A DNA stretch of 64,000 nucleotides, from NCBI RefSeq assembly GCF_002873395.1, contig NZ_MCUV01000002.1, positions 1 to 64,000 of the forward strand, written 5' to 3'. Every line of letters begins with the position of its first letter. Position 1 is the first letter of the stretch. The stretch comes from Vibrio sp. 10N.286.49.B3 (GTDB taxonomy: Bacteria > Pseudomonadota > Gammaproteobacteria > Enterobacterales > Vibrionaceae). Position numbers and translations under genes: made by a program. The notes beneath the pieces were generated by a model, which worked only from the letters and a program-made list of their open reading frames with translations, was not told where the DNA came from and ran no database searches. Shown piece by piece: positions 37,583-47,439 of this stretch.

Positions 37583-40500
37583 ATGCAAGATTGGGTCGTT
37601 GTTCCCGTTTCACTAGCTTACCTAGGAATTTTATTTCTTATCGCTTGGTATGGCGATCGACAAACTCGTTGGTTATCCGGTTGGCGACCTTGGATTTATA
37701 GCCTGTCGATTGCTGTTTATTGTACCTCATGGACATTTTATGGAACGGTGGGGCAGGCGAGCACAAACCCATGGTCTTTCATTCCTATCTATCTTGCACC
37801 TATTCTTGTTTTTACCTTTGGTTGGCGAATTTTAGCTCGTTTAATTTTAATTGCTAAACGAGAACATATTACTTCGATAGCGGATTTTATCGCTGCGCGT
37901 TATGGCAAATCGCAAAGTTTAGCAGGGGTTGTTACCTTGATTGCTGTGGTGGGGATTTTGCCCTATATCGCTTTGCAATTACGTGGCATTACGATGGGGT
38001 TAGAGATTATAGCGCCACAGTTATCGGATCAGCTTGGTTATCAAAACTATCATGTCTCTTGGTTTGTCGTGGCAGCACTTGCTCTGTTTACTATGCTGTT
38101 TGGTACTCGCCACATTGATAGTACAGAGCATCACCGTGGCATGATGATGGCGGTGGCTTTTGAGTCGATTATTAAGCTGGTGGCTTTTTTGTGCGTAGGC
38201 AGTTTTATCCTTTATTTAGCTTTACTACGTGATGATATTTCACTGCCCATCATTGCGACTCAAACCTACCAGGCGATCAATTGGCCCACTTTTATTATCC
38301 ATACCTTGCTGACAGCGATGGCGTTTATTTGCCTTCCTCGTCAATTTCACACCATGGTGGTTGAAAACGAACACGCGCAAGATTTACGCACTGCGCGCTG
38401 GTTATTCCCTCTCTATCTATTACTGATGGCCTTGTTTGTTTTACCTATCGCTTGGGTTGGACAAAGCTTGCTGCATGGCACGTCTGCTGACACCTATGTG
38501 ATCAGTGTACCTATGGCCGTTGATGCAAATAATATGGCCTTGTTAGCTTTCCTTGGTGGTACATCGGCGGCGAGTGGTATGGTGATTGTCTCGACGATTG
38601 CATTGGCGATTATGGTTTCCAATGATTTGGTAATGCCATTATTGTTACGTCGAATGCGTCTTGCTCATCGAACTCATCGCCATTTTTCGGATTTGCTGCT
38701 GATCATTCGCCGCATACTGATTGTATTGATCTTGTTAGGCGCATGGTTGTTTTATCAAGCACTCGATAATTTGCACTCTTTATCTGCCATTGGTTTTCTC
38801 TCTTTTGCTGCGGTCGCGCAATTTGCTCCAGCGTTAATCGGTGGCTTGTATTGGCGGGAGGGCAACCGTAAAGGGGTATATGCAGGGCTGTTATTTGGAT
38901 TTTTAATCTGGTTGATCACTTTAATGAGTCAAATGGCGATGTTTGCCGGTGATGTTGAGAGTAACGTTTTATTATGGGTCATTCATCCGCCAACCTGGTT
39001 AACAGCACTGAATCTTCCTGTTTCAGAGTGGGGGATTTTGCTCAGTTTAATCGTCAATACGTCGCTCTATATTGCGATTTCATTGCTAACTAGACCAAGT
39101 GTAAGTGAGCGCTTACAATCAGCATCATTTATTGGCTCTCCTATGCCTGAAAATGAAAATTTAAACTTATATCAAAGCCGAGTTAGCGTTGAAGAGTTAG
39201 AAATGTTAGCTTCTCGATTTGTTGGTCCGAAACGAGCAAAAGTGGCGTTTGAGCAATTTTTTCAAGCTCAAAAAGTGAAGTTATCGCCTCATCAGCAGGC
39301 TTCATCAGCGCTTATTCGTCATACGGAACGAGTGTTAGCTGGTGTATTTGGTGCTTCTTCGGCAAAGTTAGTACTCACTTCGGCTTTGCAGGGTAAAAAT
39401 ATGCAGCTTGAGGAAGTTGCGACCATTGTTGATGAAGCTTCAGAGCTGTATGACTTTAGTCGTGGTTTACTACAAGGGGCGATTGAACATATTGGTCAGG
39501 GCATTGCCGTTATTGATAAGCAGCAAAGACTAGTGGCATGGAATCAGCGTTATTTAGAGCTTTTTGAGTTTCCAGCAGGACTTATTCAGATAGGAAGGCC
39601 GATAGCTGATGTGATCCGTCACAACGCCCGTTTAGGTTTGTGTGGACCGGGCGATCCGGAAGAGCATGTTCGTCGCCGATTGGATTATTTAGAGCAAGGC
39701 TCCCCGCATACCTCATCTCGAGTTCGGCAAGATGGGCGGGTGATTGAAGTTCAAGGTAACCCAATGCCTGGCGGTGGGTTTGTCATGAGCTTCACCGATA
39801 TCACGGTATTTAGGCAGGCTGAACAATCATTAAAAGAAGCAAATGAGTCACTCGAGGCTCGGGTTAAAACTCGTACTCAAGAGCTAGAAAATCTTAACCA
39901 GCGTTTAGTGTTAGCAACTCAACGTTCAGATTTGGAGTCTCAATCGAAAACGCGCTTTTTAGCCGCAGTGAGTCACGATTTGATGCAACCGTTGAATGCC
40001 GCGCGTCTATTTGCCTCTTCCTTATCTGAAATTAGCCAAGGTGATGAAGAGCGTAAACTAGCCAGGCATATTGAAAGTGCGCTGGAAGCAACAGAGGACT
40101 TAATTAGTGATTTATTGGATATTTCACGTTTAGAGTCTGGGAAATTACAGGCTAATATCCACGCTTTTTCACTCAATGATGTGTTTAGTAATCTCGATGC
40201 TGAATTTAATGCCTTAGCCAAGCAGCAGGGTATTGAGTTCTCGGTTATTGCCTCACAGGTTTGTGTGGCTTCTGACCCTAAATTATTGCGTCGGATCCTA
40301 CAAAACTTTTTAACCAATGCCTTTCGATACAACCCCAAAGGCAAGGTCGTTTTAGGGGCGAGGCGAGTTGGCGGTAAAATTCGAATCGATGTGTGGGACA
40401 ACGGGGTCGGCATAGAGTTTGATAAGCAGCAGGTAATTTTTGATGAGTTTACTCGTGTCGATCCAACACGAGTTGAGCAGGGTTTAGGGTTAGGGCTTGC

Positions 40501-41023
40501 CATTTCTAAAGGGCTTGCTCATGTGTTAGACCACTCGATCTCTCTGCGTTCTTGGCCTGGCAAAGGCAGTGTATTTTCGGTGCATTTACCGATATCCACC
40601 TTAGTCTCTTCTGCCACGGTGAGCCCTGATGAGCCGGTCAAAACAACCGTTCATCAAGTACGAGTGTTATGTGTGGATAACGAGCCGGATATTTTAATCG
40701 CGATGGAAGCGTTATTAAATCGCTGGGGATGCGAAGTGAAAACAGCGTTGGATATTGTACAAAGCTTGCAGGCGCTAGAAGAAGGAAAGTGGCAGCCAGA
40801 TGTGGTTTTTTCGGATTACCGTTTAGATCATGGACGTACGGGGTTAGAAGTTCTTCAGCAATGTCGATTACGTTTAGGAGATGGGTTTGAAGGGGTGATT
40901 ATTAGTGCCGATCGTACTGAAGAAATGATGCGTGCGATCAAGGGCAATGGCTTTAGTTTTATTGCCAAGCCAGTGAAGCCGCTTAAATTAAGAGCAATTT
41001 TACATCGTGTTGAGTCGCGATAA
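37583..41023 (+). CDS. crbS: SLC5/STAC-type hybrid sensor histidine kinase (CrbS-like)
   Basis: A 1146-residue transporter-like sensor: an N-terminal sodium:solute symporter domain of about 13 membrane segments (1-500), a linker, a PAS domain (about 635-765), a coiled coil, a HisKA domain with H798 (VSHDLMQPLNAARLF), a HATPase domain with DNGVGIE and GLGLGLAISKG boxes, and a C-terminal receiver with D1078 (FSDYR). This is the layout of CrbS, which with CrbR switches on acs and acetate uptake in Vibrio cholerae. The acs gene, a symporter and a CrbR-like gene surround it. The name rests on domain order and context. Confidence 0.85.
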   Translation: MQDWVVVPVSLAYLGILFLIAWYGDRQTRWLSGWRPWIYSLSIAVYCTSWTFYGTVGQASTNPWSFIPIYLAPILVFTFGWRILARLILIAKREHITSIADFIAARYGKSQSLAGVVTLIAVVGILPYIALQLRGITMGLEIIAPQLSDQLGYQNYHVSWFVVAALALFTMLFGTRHIDSTEHHRGMMMAVAFESIIKLVAFLCVGSFILYLALLRDDISLPIIATQTYQAINWPTFIIHTLLTAMAFICLPRQFHTMVVENEHAQDLRTARWLFPLYLLLMALFVLPIAWVGQSLLHGTSADTYVISVPMAVDANNMALLAFLGGTSAASGMVIVSTIALAIMVSNDLVMPLLLRRMRLAHRTHRHFSDLLLIIRRILIVLILLGAWLFYQALDNLHSLSAIGFLSFAAVAQFAPALIGGLYWREGNRKGVYAGLLFGFLIWLITLMSQMAMFAGDVESNVLLWVIHPPTWLTALNLPVSEWGILLSLIVNTSLYIAISLLTRPSVSERLQSASFIGSPMPENENLNLYQSRVSVEELEMLASRFVGPKRAKVAFEQFFQAQKVKLSPHQQASSALIRHTERVLAGVFGASSAKLVLTSALQGKNMQLEEVATIVDEASELYDFSRGLLQGAIEHIGQGIAVIDKQQRLVAWNQRYLELFEFPAGLIQIGRPIADVIRHNARLGLCGPGDPEEHVRRRLDYLEQGSPHTSSRVRQDGRVIEVQGNPMPGGGFVMSFTDITVFRQAEQSLKEANESLEARVKTRTQELENLNQRLVLATQRSDLESQSKTRFLAAVSHDLMQPLNAARLFASSLSEISQGDEERKLARHIESALEATEDLISDLLDISRLESGKLQANIHAFSLNDVFSNLDAEFNALAKQQGIEFSVIASQVCVASDPKLLRRILQNFLTNAFRYNPKGKVVLGARRVGGKIRIDVWDNGVGIEFDKQQVIFDEFTRVDPTRVEQGLGLGLAISKGLAHVLDHSISLRSWPGKGSVFSVHLPISTLVSSATVSPDEPVKTTVHQVRVLCVDNEPDILIAMEALLNRWGCEVKTALDIVQSLQALEEGKWQPDVVFSDYRLDHGRTGLEVLQQCRLRLGDGFEGVIISADRTEEMMRAIKGNGFSFIAKPVKPLKLRAILHRVESR

Positions 41024-41028
41024 AAAGG

Positions 41029-41057
41029 AAAATGGATTCAAGAGATGAACCCATTTT
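41029..41057. terminator. Possible terminator between convergent crbS and symporter genes
   Basis: AAAATGG pairs with CCATTTT, with an internal TTC/GAA step, followed by TTTG on the + strand. It is a modest stem just after the crbS stop. Confidence 0.55.
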
Positions 41058-41085
41058 TTGCTTTGATGTATTAATCAAAATTCGC

Positions 41086-42789
41086 TTAATGATCGTGAGC
41101 TTCACCCGCTCCTTTTGGATAGCGAATGGATTCCACCATTTCTTGCACATTACTAGGAACTTCAGCAGTAAACTTATTAACCACGATAGAGACAATAAAG
41201 TTTAAGCACATACCTAGCGTTCCGATCCCTTCTGGGCTGATACCAAAGAACCAGTTATCCGGTGTGTTTGCCGCAGGGTTAATGAACTTGAAGTAAATAA
41301 TATAACTGGCAGTAAAGGCAATACCTGCCACCATGCCCGAAATCGCCCCTTCTTTATTCATCTTTTTATAGAAAATACCCAAAATAATGGCTGGGAAGAA
41401 GGAGGCAGCAGCAAGACCAAAGGCGAAGGCGACCACCTGTGCAACAAAGCCTGGTGGATTGATGCCTAAGTAACCCGCACCAACAATCGCTACTATGGCA
41501 GCAAGTCGCGCTGCGAGCAGTTCTTGTTTATCGGTCATATTCGGTTTTAAGCCTTTTTTCAGTAAATCGTGCGAGATTGAAGTTGAGATAACCAGCAATA
41601 ATCCAGCAGCCGTTGATAGTGCAGCTGCAAGGCCACCTGCAGCCAATAGGCCCACTACCCAGTTTGGCAGTTTGGCTAGCTCAGGCGAGGCAAGGACAAT
41701 GATATCTCGGTTGATGGTCATTTCATTACGTTCATCGCCTGAATAGAACATTTTACCATCTGCGTTCTTATCATCCCAAGCTACGAGGCCTGTACTTTCC
41801 CAGTTTTTATACCAACTTGGTGCTTCTGTGCCGACGACACCTTGCATGTCAGGACCATTAATCGTTTCAATCATGTTGACGCGAGCAAAGGCCGCAACAC
41901 CAGGGGCTGTGGTATAAAGTAGTGAAATAAAGAGAAGAGCCCAGCCTGCTGAAATTCGTGCATCACGCACGCGAGGTACGGTGAAAAAACGAATAATTAC
42001 ATGTGGTAAACCAGCAGTACCAACCATTAAAGCCGCACAAATAAAGAAGACATCAACCATGCTCTTATTACCTTCTGTATAAGCGGTAAAGCCAAGCTCT
42101 TCGGTAAGTCCATCGAGTTTATCTAATAAGTAGACATCGGATCCGGTGATTGTCGAACCCATACCAATTTGAGGGAAAGGGTTCCCTGTCATCATAATCG
42201 AGGTAAAAATAGCAGGCACTAAGAAGGCAAAAATGAGTACGCAGAATTGAGCCACTTGTGTGTAAGTGATACCTTTCATACCACCGAGCACCGCGTAGAA
42301 GAATACGATGCCCATCCCGATAATAATCCCGAGATTGATATCAACTTCTAAGAAGCGAGAGAATACCACCCCAACGCCTCGCATTTGACCGGCAACATAG
42401 GTAAAGGAAACGAAAATGGCACAAAAAACCGCAACCATACGTGCTGTTTTTGAGTAATAACGTTCACCGATAAAGTCAGGTACTGTGAATTGACCAAACT
42501 TACGAAGGTAAGGAGCAAGGCAGAGTGCAAGTAGTACATAACCCCCAGTCCAACCCATCAGATAAACCGCGCCATCATAACCGACAAACGAGATTATCCC
42601 AGCCATTGAAATAAACGATGCCGCAGACATCCAGTCGGCCGCCGTTGCCATACCATTTGCGACAGGGTGAACACCGCCTCCTGCAACATAGAATTCACTG
42701 GTTGATCCTGCTCTCGCCCAAATAGCGATGCCGATATATAAAGCGAATGTTATCCCGACGAGAATAAACGTCCAAGTTTGAATATCCAT
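41086..42789 (-). CDS. Sodium:solute symporter (acetate-type, ActP-like subfamily)
   Basis: A 567-residue inner-membrane transporter of the SSS family with about 13 helices. Signatures include GGVHPVANGMATAADWMSAASF near 38-59, VAGQMRGVGVVFSRF and GTAGLPHVIIRFFTVP. It follows a DUF4212 gene by 11 bases; such paired symporter and small-subunit genes are common in marine gammaproteobacteria and are thought to take up acetate or similar acids. A soluble insertion (about 315-365) lies between helices. Placement with crbS, crbR and acs supports acetate uptake. Confidence 0.88.
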   Translation of the reverse strand: MDIQTWTFILVGITFALYIGIAIWARAGSTSEFYVAGGGVHPVANGMATAADWMSAASFISMAGIISFVGYDGAVYLMGWTGGYVLLALCLAPYLRKFGQFTVPDFIGERYYSKTARMVAVFCAIFVSFTYVAGQMRGVGVVFSRFLEVDINLGIIIGMGIVFFYAVLGGMKGITYTQVAQFCVLIFAFLVPAIFTSIMMTGNPFPQIGMGSTITGSDVYLLDKLDGLTEELGFTAYTEGNKSMVDVFFICAALMVGTAGLPHVIIRFFTVPRVRDARISAGWALLFISLLYTTAPGVAAFARVNMIETINGPDMQGVVGTEAPSWYKNWESTGLVAWDDKNADGKMFYSGDERNEMTINRDIIVLASPELAKLPNWVVGLLAAGGLAAALSTAAGLLLVISTSISHDLLKKGLKPNMTDKQELLAARLAAIVAIVGAGYLGINPPGFVAQVVAFAFGLAAASFFPAIILGIFYKKMNKEGAISGMVAGIAFTASYIIYFKFINPAANTPDNWFFGISPEGIGTLGMCLNFIVSIVVNKFTAEVPSNVQEMVESIRYPKGAGEAHDH

Positions 42790-42800
42790 TATCTAATCCT

Positions 42801-43067
42801 CTAGTCTTCTTGTACGTTGTATTTTTTATCAAGTGCATTCATACGCACGACATAGACAAAAATGAGAACGACAAAGGTATAAATTGCCCCTTGTTGTGCG
42901 AACCAAAATCCGAGTTTAAAGCCACCAAACTGAATGGCATTTAAGGCATCGACAAATAAAATGCCAGCACCGTATGACACGACAAACCAGGTCGCGAGTA
43001 GGCCACCCATTATTTTCAAATTCTCTTTCCAGTAGGCTTGAGCATGTTCTGTTGATTCGAACGACAT
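42801..43067 (-). CDS. DUF4212 small membrane subunit of the symporter
   Basis: An 88-residue protein with two membrane helices (about 18-38 and 50-78), starting SFESTEHAQAYWKENLKIMGG, the DUF4212 pattern, in which helix one is followed by VSYGAGILFVDALN. This family nearly always precedes an SSS symporter gene, here by 11 bases. It is taken as an accessory subunit, though its mechanistic role is not known. Confidence 0.88.
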   Translation of the reverse strand: MSFESTEHAQAYWKENLKIMGGLLATWFVVSYGAGILFVDALNAIQFGGFKLGFWFAQQGAIYTFVVLIFVYVVRMNALDKKYNVQED

Positions 43068-43171
43068 AGCCTTCTCCTTGTATAAATACTTAATGTTAGA
43101 AAAGTGTTACAAAGGAAAGGTTAGCAAGAGTGCCCAAATAACTCTGTGCAACTTTAGTCGGGACAAATAAA

Positions 43172-43204
43172 AAGGTAAGTACCTATAAATTAGGTGCTTA
43201 CCTT
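43172..43204 (-). terminator. Terminator after the crbR-like gene
   Basis: AAGGTAAGTACCTA pairs with TAGGTGCTTACCTT with one G-U pair, and TTTTTATTTG follows on the minus strand. It isolates the regulator from the DUF4212-symporter operon. Confidence 0.85.
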
Positions 43205-43272
43205 ATTGGTATACGCGGTGGTGTGATTGGAAGGCGTATCTTTTAGCCAAAGGTCTAAGGTGATCTTAAGTG

Positions 43273-43908
43273 CTACTCTGGACTTAGCTGTTGTAAAAGG
43301 ATCACGGCTTGAGTTCGATTACTGACGCCTAATTTACGGAAAATTGCGGTCATGTGCGCTTTAATCGTTGCCTCAGAGACATTGAGCTCATAGGCAATTT
43401 GCTTATTGAGTAACCCGTCTGACAGCATATTGAGTACTTTGTGTTGCTGTGGAGTGAGAGTCGTAATTTTTTCAGCCACATTTTGATAGTCACTATTGGT
43501 GATCAATAACTCTTTAGGGAAGTAAGGATCACCCGCCAATACTTGATTTAATGCGGCAATCAGTTCGCGCATATCACTCGACTTTGGGATAAAGCCAAAT
43601 GCACCATGACTTTTTACCTGAGTGACAACGCTGGGTTCTTCACTGGCTGAAATGACGACGATCGGTAAGTTGGGGTAACTTTTGCGTAATTGGAGCAAAC
43701 CTGACATGCCATTGGAGCCGGGCATCTTTAAATCGAGCAGTAGAAGATCCGGATCTTCGTGTTCGTGCTGCAAAAGAGTTAAAAGGTTCGTTAAGGAGTC
43801 AGCCTCTAAAAGGGTCGCCCCACTGATTGCCATGTGTACGGACTGAAATAAGGCATTGCGAAATAAAGGGTGATCGTCAGCAATGATAATGCGATAGGTT
43901 GAGTCCAT
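43273..43908 (-). CDS. crbR: LuxR/NarL-family response regulator (CrbR-like)
   Basis: A 211-residue two-domain regulator. The receiver domain has D11-D12, phosphoacceptor D59 (LLLDLKMPG) and a lysine in FIPKSSD; the C-terminal LuxR helix-turn-helix contains LTPQQHKVLNMLSDGLLNKQIA and VSEATIKAHMTAIFRKLGV. In Vibrio cholerae the equivalent regulator CrbR, paired with the transporter-kinase CrbS, activates acs. Here it sits beside the symporter and less than 3 kb from the crbS-like gene. The pairing is inferred from family and neighbourhood. Confidence 0.85.
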   Translation of the reverse strand: MDSTYRIIIADDHPLFRNALFQSVHMAISGATLLEADSLTNLLTLLQHEHEDPDLLLLDLKMPGSNGMSGLLQLRKSYPNLPIVVISASEEPSVVTQVKSHGAFGFIPKSSDMRELIAALNQVLAGDPYFPKELLITNSDYQNVAEKITTLTPQQHKVLNMLSDGLLNKQIAYELNVSEATIKAHMTAIFRKLGVSNRTQAVILLQQLSPE

Positions 43909-44006
43909 AGTCTTTACACTTTTAACAATTTAGTTTCATTTATTATCTGTGTAATTATCAAGAAGGACAATATTTATAGGTGAAAAATTGGAAGCGTATC
44001 GTGTTT

Positions 44007-44045
44007 CCTCAACCGACTGAGTCTATTCGTCTTAGTCGGTTGAGG
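44007..44045 (-). other. Strong hairpin just after dsbD, without a T run
   Basis: CCTCAACCGACTGAG (44007-44021) pairs with CTTAGTCGGTTGAGG (44031-44045) with 14 Watson-Crick pairs and one G-U pair, around nine bases. It starts eight bases after the dsbD stop and is not followed by a T tract, so it probably protects the 3' end or ends transcription with help. Confidence 0.7.
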
Positions 44046-44053
44046 GGGCGCGA

Positions 44054-45862
44054 TTACTCGTAGTGATTATTGAGGTGATTTAGAAAGGGTTCAGCTTGCA
44101 TAAAACCAGCAATTCTAGCGTTTGGTAAATGCTCACCGGTGGCAGACCAAAACTCAATAGTTGGTAACCCAAGAACACGCAGATGCTCTAATAAACGAAT
44201 ATCTTGTGGTAGGTTTTTGGTGACATCCGCCTGTAGTAACACAAATCCAGATAATTGCTTTGCGACGTCCGGGTGATGGAAAGTGTACTTTTCAAACTCT
44301 TTGCACGCCACGCACCAGTCGGCATAGAAATCGAGCATAACAGGCTGATTGCTCTCTTGTGCAAGTTGCAGTTGCTGTTGTAAATCTTCAACGGTTTTTA
44401 TCTGAATAAAGTCGACCTCAATCGATGAATTCACACTGTGCTCGGTTGGGTTTAACCATAATGTGAGCAGCGGTTGCATTGAAGCAAATAGCCCTAAAAT
44501 AGCAATAATACCAACGACACTTTGTTTCCAACCACCAAATTGGAGGGCATTTTTTGCATGATATAACCACCCAAAAGCAACCACGCCCAGTGCTGCCCAT
44601 AACCCGGTTATCCAGATAGGTGGTAACAATCTCTCGAGAAGAAAAATAGGGGCAGCAAGGAGGATAAAGCCAAAGACAATCTTTACTTTCTCCATCCATC
44701 CGCCGGCTTTTGGCAGCAGTTTATTGCCAAAAACGGCGACCAAAATCAGTGGAATACCCATACCAATAGCCAGCGCATAAAGTGTAATTGCGCCCGTGAA
44801 GACATCCCCACTTTGAGCGACATACAGCAGAGCGCCAGATAGAGGTGCCGTCGTGCAAGGAGAGCATACAAGCCCTGAAATTGCCCCCATAATAAAGACG
44901 CCTAGAGTATTGCCGCCCTTTTGTTGATTGCTCCATTGGTTTAAGCGTGTTTGTAATTGGCTAGGAAGTTGTAAGTTATAGACGCCAAACATCGACATGG
45001 CTAAGACAACAAATAGCACACTTAGGCCCGCTAAAATATACGGATGTTGCATCGCAGCTTGAAATTGCATACCAGCAGAAGCAACCACTAACCCTAGTAA
45101 AGTGTACGTTAGCGCCATGCCTTGTACGTAAATCATCGCTAAGGTAAATGCTCGACGCGGACTCAGTTTACCACTACCGAGCACGATACCGGTTAAGATT
45201 GGGTACATAGGTAGTACGCAAGGCGTAAAAGCAAGCCCAATACCTAAAGCTAAAAAGAGCAGCGGTGTCCACCAGTGTTGATCAATTTTATCGGCAAGAG
45301 TGACGTCACTGGATGCTGATGGCTCTGGTGTGGCTGGTTGTTTTTCAATACTAGCTGGTGCCGGCTTGGATATTTTGGCTTGGCTATTTGCTGCCGATGG
45401 GTCAACAGAATGAAAAGAGTGAACATCAATGATGCGCGTTTCTGGTGGGTAACAAAAGCCAGACTTAGCACAGCCTTGATATTGAACAATTAATTTGGCC
45501 CCATCTTGGAAGTCGCGCAGGGATATTTCAGCGAGAAGAGGTTGAGTATAGATATGTACATCACCAAAGAACTCATCATGGTAAGGTTGCCCATCAGGCA
45601 TATCTATCGCATCAATCTGAACATTTTCTGCAGTAAAACTCATCCTATCTTGATAAAGGTAGTACCCCTCTTTTATCTGCCAGTCGAGTAGCACTTGATG
45701 GCTGTCTTGATAGTGCTGGAGTGGGAAAGCTTTATCAACAGTGACAAAAGCGTGGTTATTACTGCCAAGCGTAACATTTTGACTGCTATTACTAAACAGA
45801 GCTAGAGCTGGCGAGGAGACAGAAAAGAGTCCAAGCAGAAGTAGATAGAAAAAAGTGCGCAT
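44054..45862 (-). CDS. dsbD: Thiol:disulfide interchange protein DsbD
   Basis: DsbD carries electrons from cytoplasmic thioredoxin across the inner membrane to DsbC, DsbG and CcmG. The 602-residue product shows all three modules: a signal peptide (1-21), the periplasmic alpha domain with C131 and C137 ([11 protein letters not shown]), eight membrane helices with TPCVLPMYP and [10 protein letters not shown] bearing the paired cysteines, and a C-terminal thioredoxin domain with C517 and C520 ([10 protein letters not shown]). It stands alone between dcuA and crbR, with a hairpin directly after its stop. Confidence 0.97.
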   Translation of the reverse strand: MRTFFYLLLLGLFSVSSPALALFSNSSQNVTLGSNNHAFVTVDKAFPLQHYQDSHQVLLDWQIKEGYYLYQDRMSFTAENVQIDAIDMPDGQPYHDEFFGDVHIYTQPLLAEISLRDFQDGAKLIVQYQGCAKSGFCYPPETRIIDVHSFHSVDPSAANSQAKISKPAPASIEKQPATPEPSASSDVTLADKIDQHWWTPLLFLALGIGLAFTPCVLPMYPILTGIVLGSGKLSPRRAFTLAMIYVQGMALTYTLLGLVVASAGMQFQAAMQHPYILAGLSVLFVVLAMSMFGVYNLQLPSQLQTRLNQWSNQQKGGNTLGVFIMGAISGLVCSPCTTAPLSGALLYVAQSGDVFTGAITLYALAIGMGIPLILVAVFGNKLLPKAGGWMEKVKIVFGFILLAAPIFLLERLLPPIWITGLWAALGVVAFGWLYHAKNALQFGGWKQSVVGIIAILGLFASMQPLLTLWLNPTEHSVNSSIEVDFIQIKTVEDLQQQLQLAQESNQPVMLDFYADWCVACKEFEKYTFHHPDVAKQLSGFVLLQADVTKNLPQDIRLLEHLRVLGLPTIEFWSATGEHLPNARIAGFMQAEPFLNHLNNHYE

Positions 45863-45944
45863 AGATAAAGTTCGTCAATATTGGATTAAGTACATCTTAA
45901 CTCAATCAGACCCGTTGATTGGGAGATAAGTTTCAAATTGATAA

Positions 45945-45970
45945 AAAAAGGAAGCGTTCGCTTCCTTTTT
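45945..45970 (-). terminator. dcuA terminator
   Basis: AAAAAGGAAGCG pairs with CGCTTCCTTTTT around a TT loop. It follows the dcuA stop by about 16 bases and works on either strand. Confidence 0.9.
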
Positions 45971-45985
45971 CTGTTGGTAGGGAAA

Positions 45986-47293
45986 CTAGATAAGTAACCC
46001 GCCAAAAACAAAAGCTAGCGTAACGGAGGTAGAGATAGTCACCACACCAGGAATAAAGAATGGGTGGTTAAATACGTAGCTACCAATGCGTGTTGAGCCC
46101 GTATCATCCATTTCAACCGCAGCAAGTAGAGTTGGGTAAGTTGGCAATACAAATAGAGCACTAACTGCAGCAAAAGAAGCAACCGCTGTAAGTGGAGCAA
46201 CCCCAATAGCTAGTGCAGCTGGCATTAGCGCAACCGTTGTTGCACCTTGTGAATACAATAGCATTGAAGCAAAGAAGAGGATCAGAGCAAGCATCCACGG
46301 GTAATCTGCCAATAAAGCAGAAGCGACCTCTTTAATACCATCAACGTGAGCATTCACAAAAGTAGAGCCTAACCAGGCGACACCAAGAACACAGATACAT
46401 GCTGTCATACCAGAGCGGAAAGTTGGCGCTGAAGCAATCTTAGAGGCGTCAATTTTAGTGAAGAAAACAATCGCAGCAGCGGCGGTGAGCATCACCGACA
46501 TGATCGCTTCATTTCTGCCCAGTGTTGGGTTGTCAATTAAGCCAATAGAATCTGAAATAGCCGCAGCGTAACAAACGACAAAAATTATCGCAGTTAAGAA
46601 GATGTAGGTTGCCTTCTTAGCGCTGGCGGGAATAGTCTGTTGTGCTTCAGTCGTTTGCTTAACCAGTCCTTTTTCTAAACGCTCTTGGTAAACAGGATCG
46701 TCTTTTAGCTCACAACCCATAAAGTTAGCGACAAATGCCCCTGCCATACAAGCGATAAAGGTTGTCGGAATACAGACTGCTAGTAAAGTGAGGTAATCAA
46801 CGCCAAAAGGAGTCAACATAGCAGCAAAAGCAACAACGGCTGCGGAGATAGGAGATGCAGTGATAGCGATTTGAGAAGCAATCACAGCGATAGATAAAGG
46901 TCGTGATGGACGCACGCCTTGTCCTTTAGCAACTTCAGCAATAACCGGTAGCGTTGAAAAGGCCGTATGTCCAGTTCCTGCCATTAACGTCATAACGTAG
47001 GTAACGATAGGCGCATAGAAGGTGATGCGTTCCGGGTGTTTGCGCAAAAAGTTTTCAGCAATTTGTACTAACCAATCCATACCGCCAGCAATTTGCATAG
47101 CAGCAATCGCGGTGATAACGGACATAATAATTAATATAACATCAACAGGGATAAAACTTTGGCTTGTTGGTACACCAAGTAGAAGAGACAGAACAATAAC
47201 ACCAGCACCACCAGCAAAACCGATACCGATGCCTCCGATCCTTGCCCCTAAGTAAATAAACAGCAGTACAACAAATAGTTCAACCGCGATCAT
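45986..47293 (-). CDS. dcuA: Anaerobic C4-dicarboxylate transporter DcuA
   Basis: DcuA exchanges aspartate, fumarate and succinate across the inner membrane in anaerobic growth. ATG 47293 follows a GAGG site and gives 435 residues (E. coli 433), starting MIAVELFVVLLFIYLGARIGG; the frame opens four codons earlier. About 10-12 membrane helices are visible. The neighbour aspA makes the fumarate-aspartate link: aspartate enters, is deaminated to fumarate, and succinate leaves. An aspA terminator lies between the two genes. Confidence 0.93.
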   Translation of the reverse strand: MIAVELFVVLLFIYLGARIGGIGIGFAGGAGVIVLSLLLGVPTSQSFIPVDVILIIMSVITAIAAMQIAGGMDWLVQIAENFLRKHPERITFYAPIVTYVMTLMAGTGHTAFSTLPVIAEVAKGQGVRPSRPLSIAVIASQIAITASPISAAVVAFAAMLTPFGVDYLTLLAVCIPTTFIACMAGAFVANFMGCELKDDPVYQERLEKGLVKQTTEAQQTIPASAKKATYIFLTAIIFVVCYAAAISDSIGLIDNPTLGRNEAIMSVMLTAAAAIVFFTKIDASKIASAPTFRSGMTACICVLGVAWLGSTFVNAHVDGIKEVASALLADYPWMLALILFFASMLLYSQGATTVALMPAALAIGVAPLTAVASFAAVSALFVLPTYPTLLAAVEMDDTGSTRIGSYVFNHPFFIPGVVTISTSVTLAFVFGGLLI

Positions 47294-47407
47294 GTGAAAC
47301 CTCATTTATTTTATTACTGGTCACATCCTTAAATAGTCGTTCAGTAATGTATGGTTATTGAAAATTAAATAACCACCTAGTCCTTTATAGTGGGTGTATT
47401 TTTTGTC

Positions 47408-47433
47408 AAAAAAGGTCCCAAATGGGACCCTTT
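47408..47433 (-). terminator. aspA terminator
   Basis: AAAGGTCCCA pairs with TGGGACCTTT-like bases around AA, with a T run on the minus strand, directly after aspA. It makes dcuA expression depend on read-through or on its own promoter in the 114 bases between. Confidence 0.8.
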
Positions 47434-47439
47434 ATGATT

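Noticed and set aside
39973-40503. 176-codon frame on the - strand inside the sensor-kinase gene
   Set aside because: It lies antisense to the conserved kinase domains, whose codons explain the open frame.
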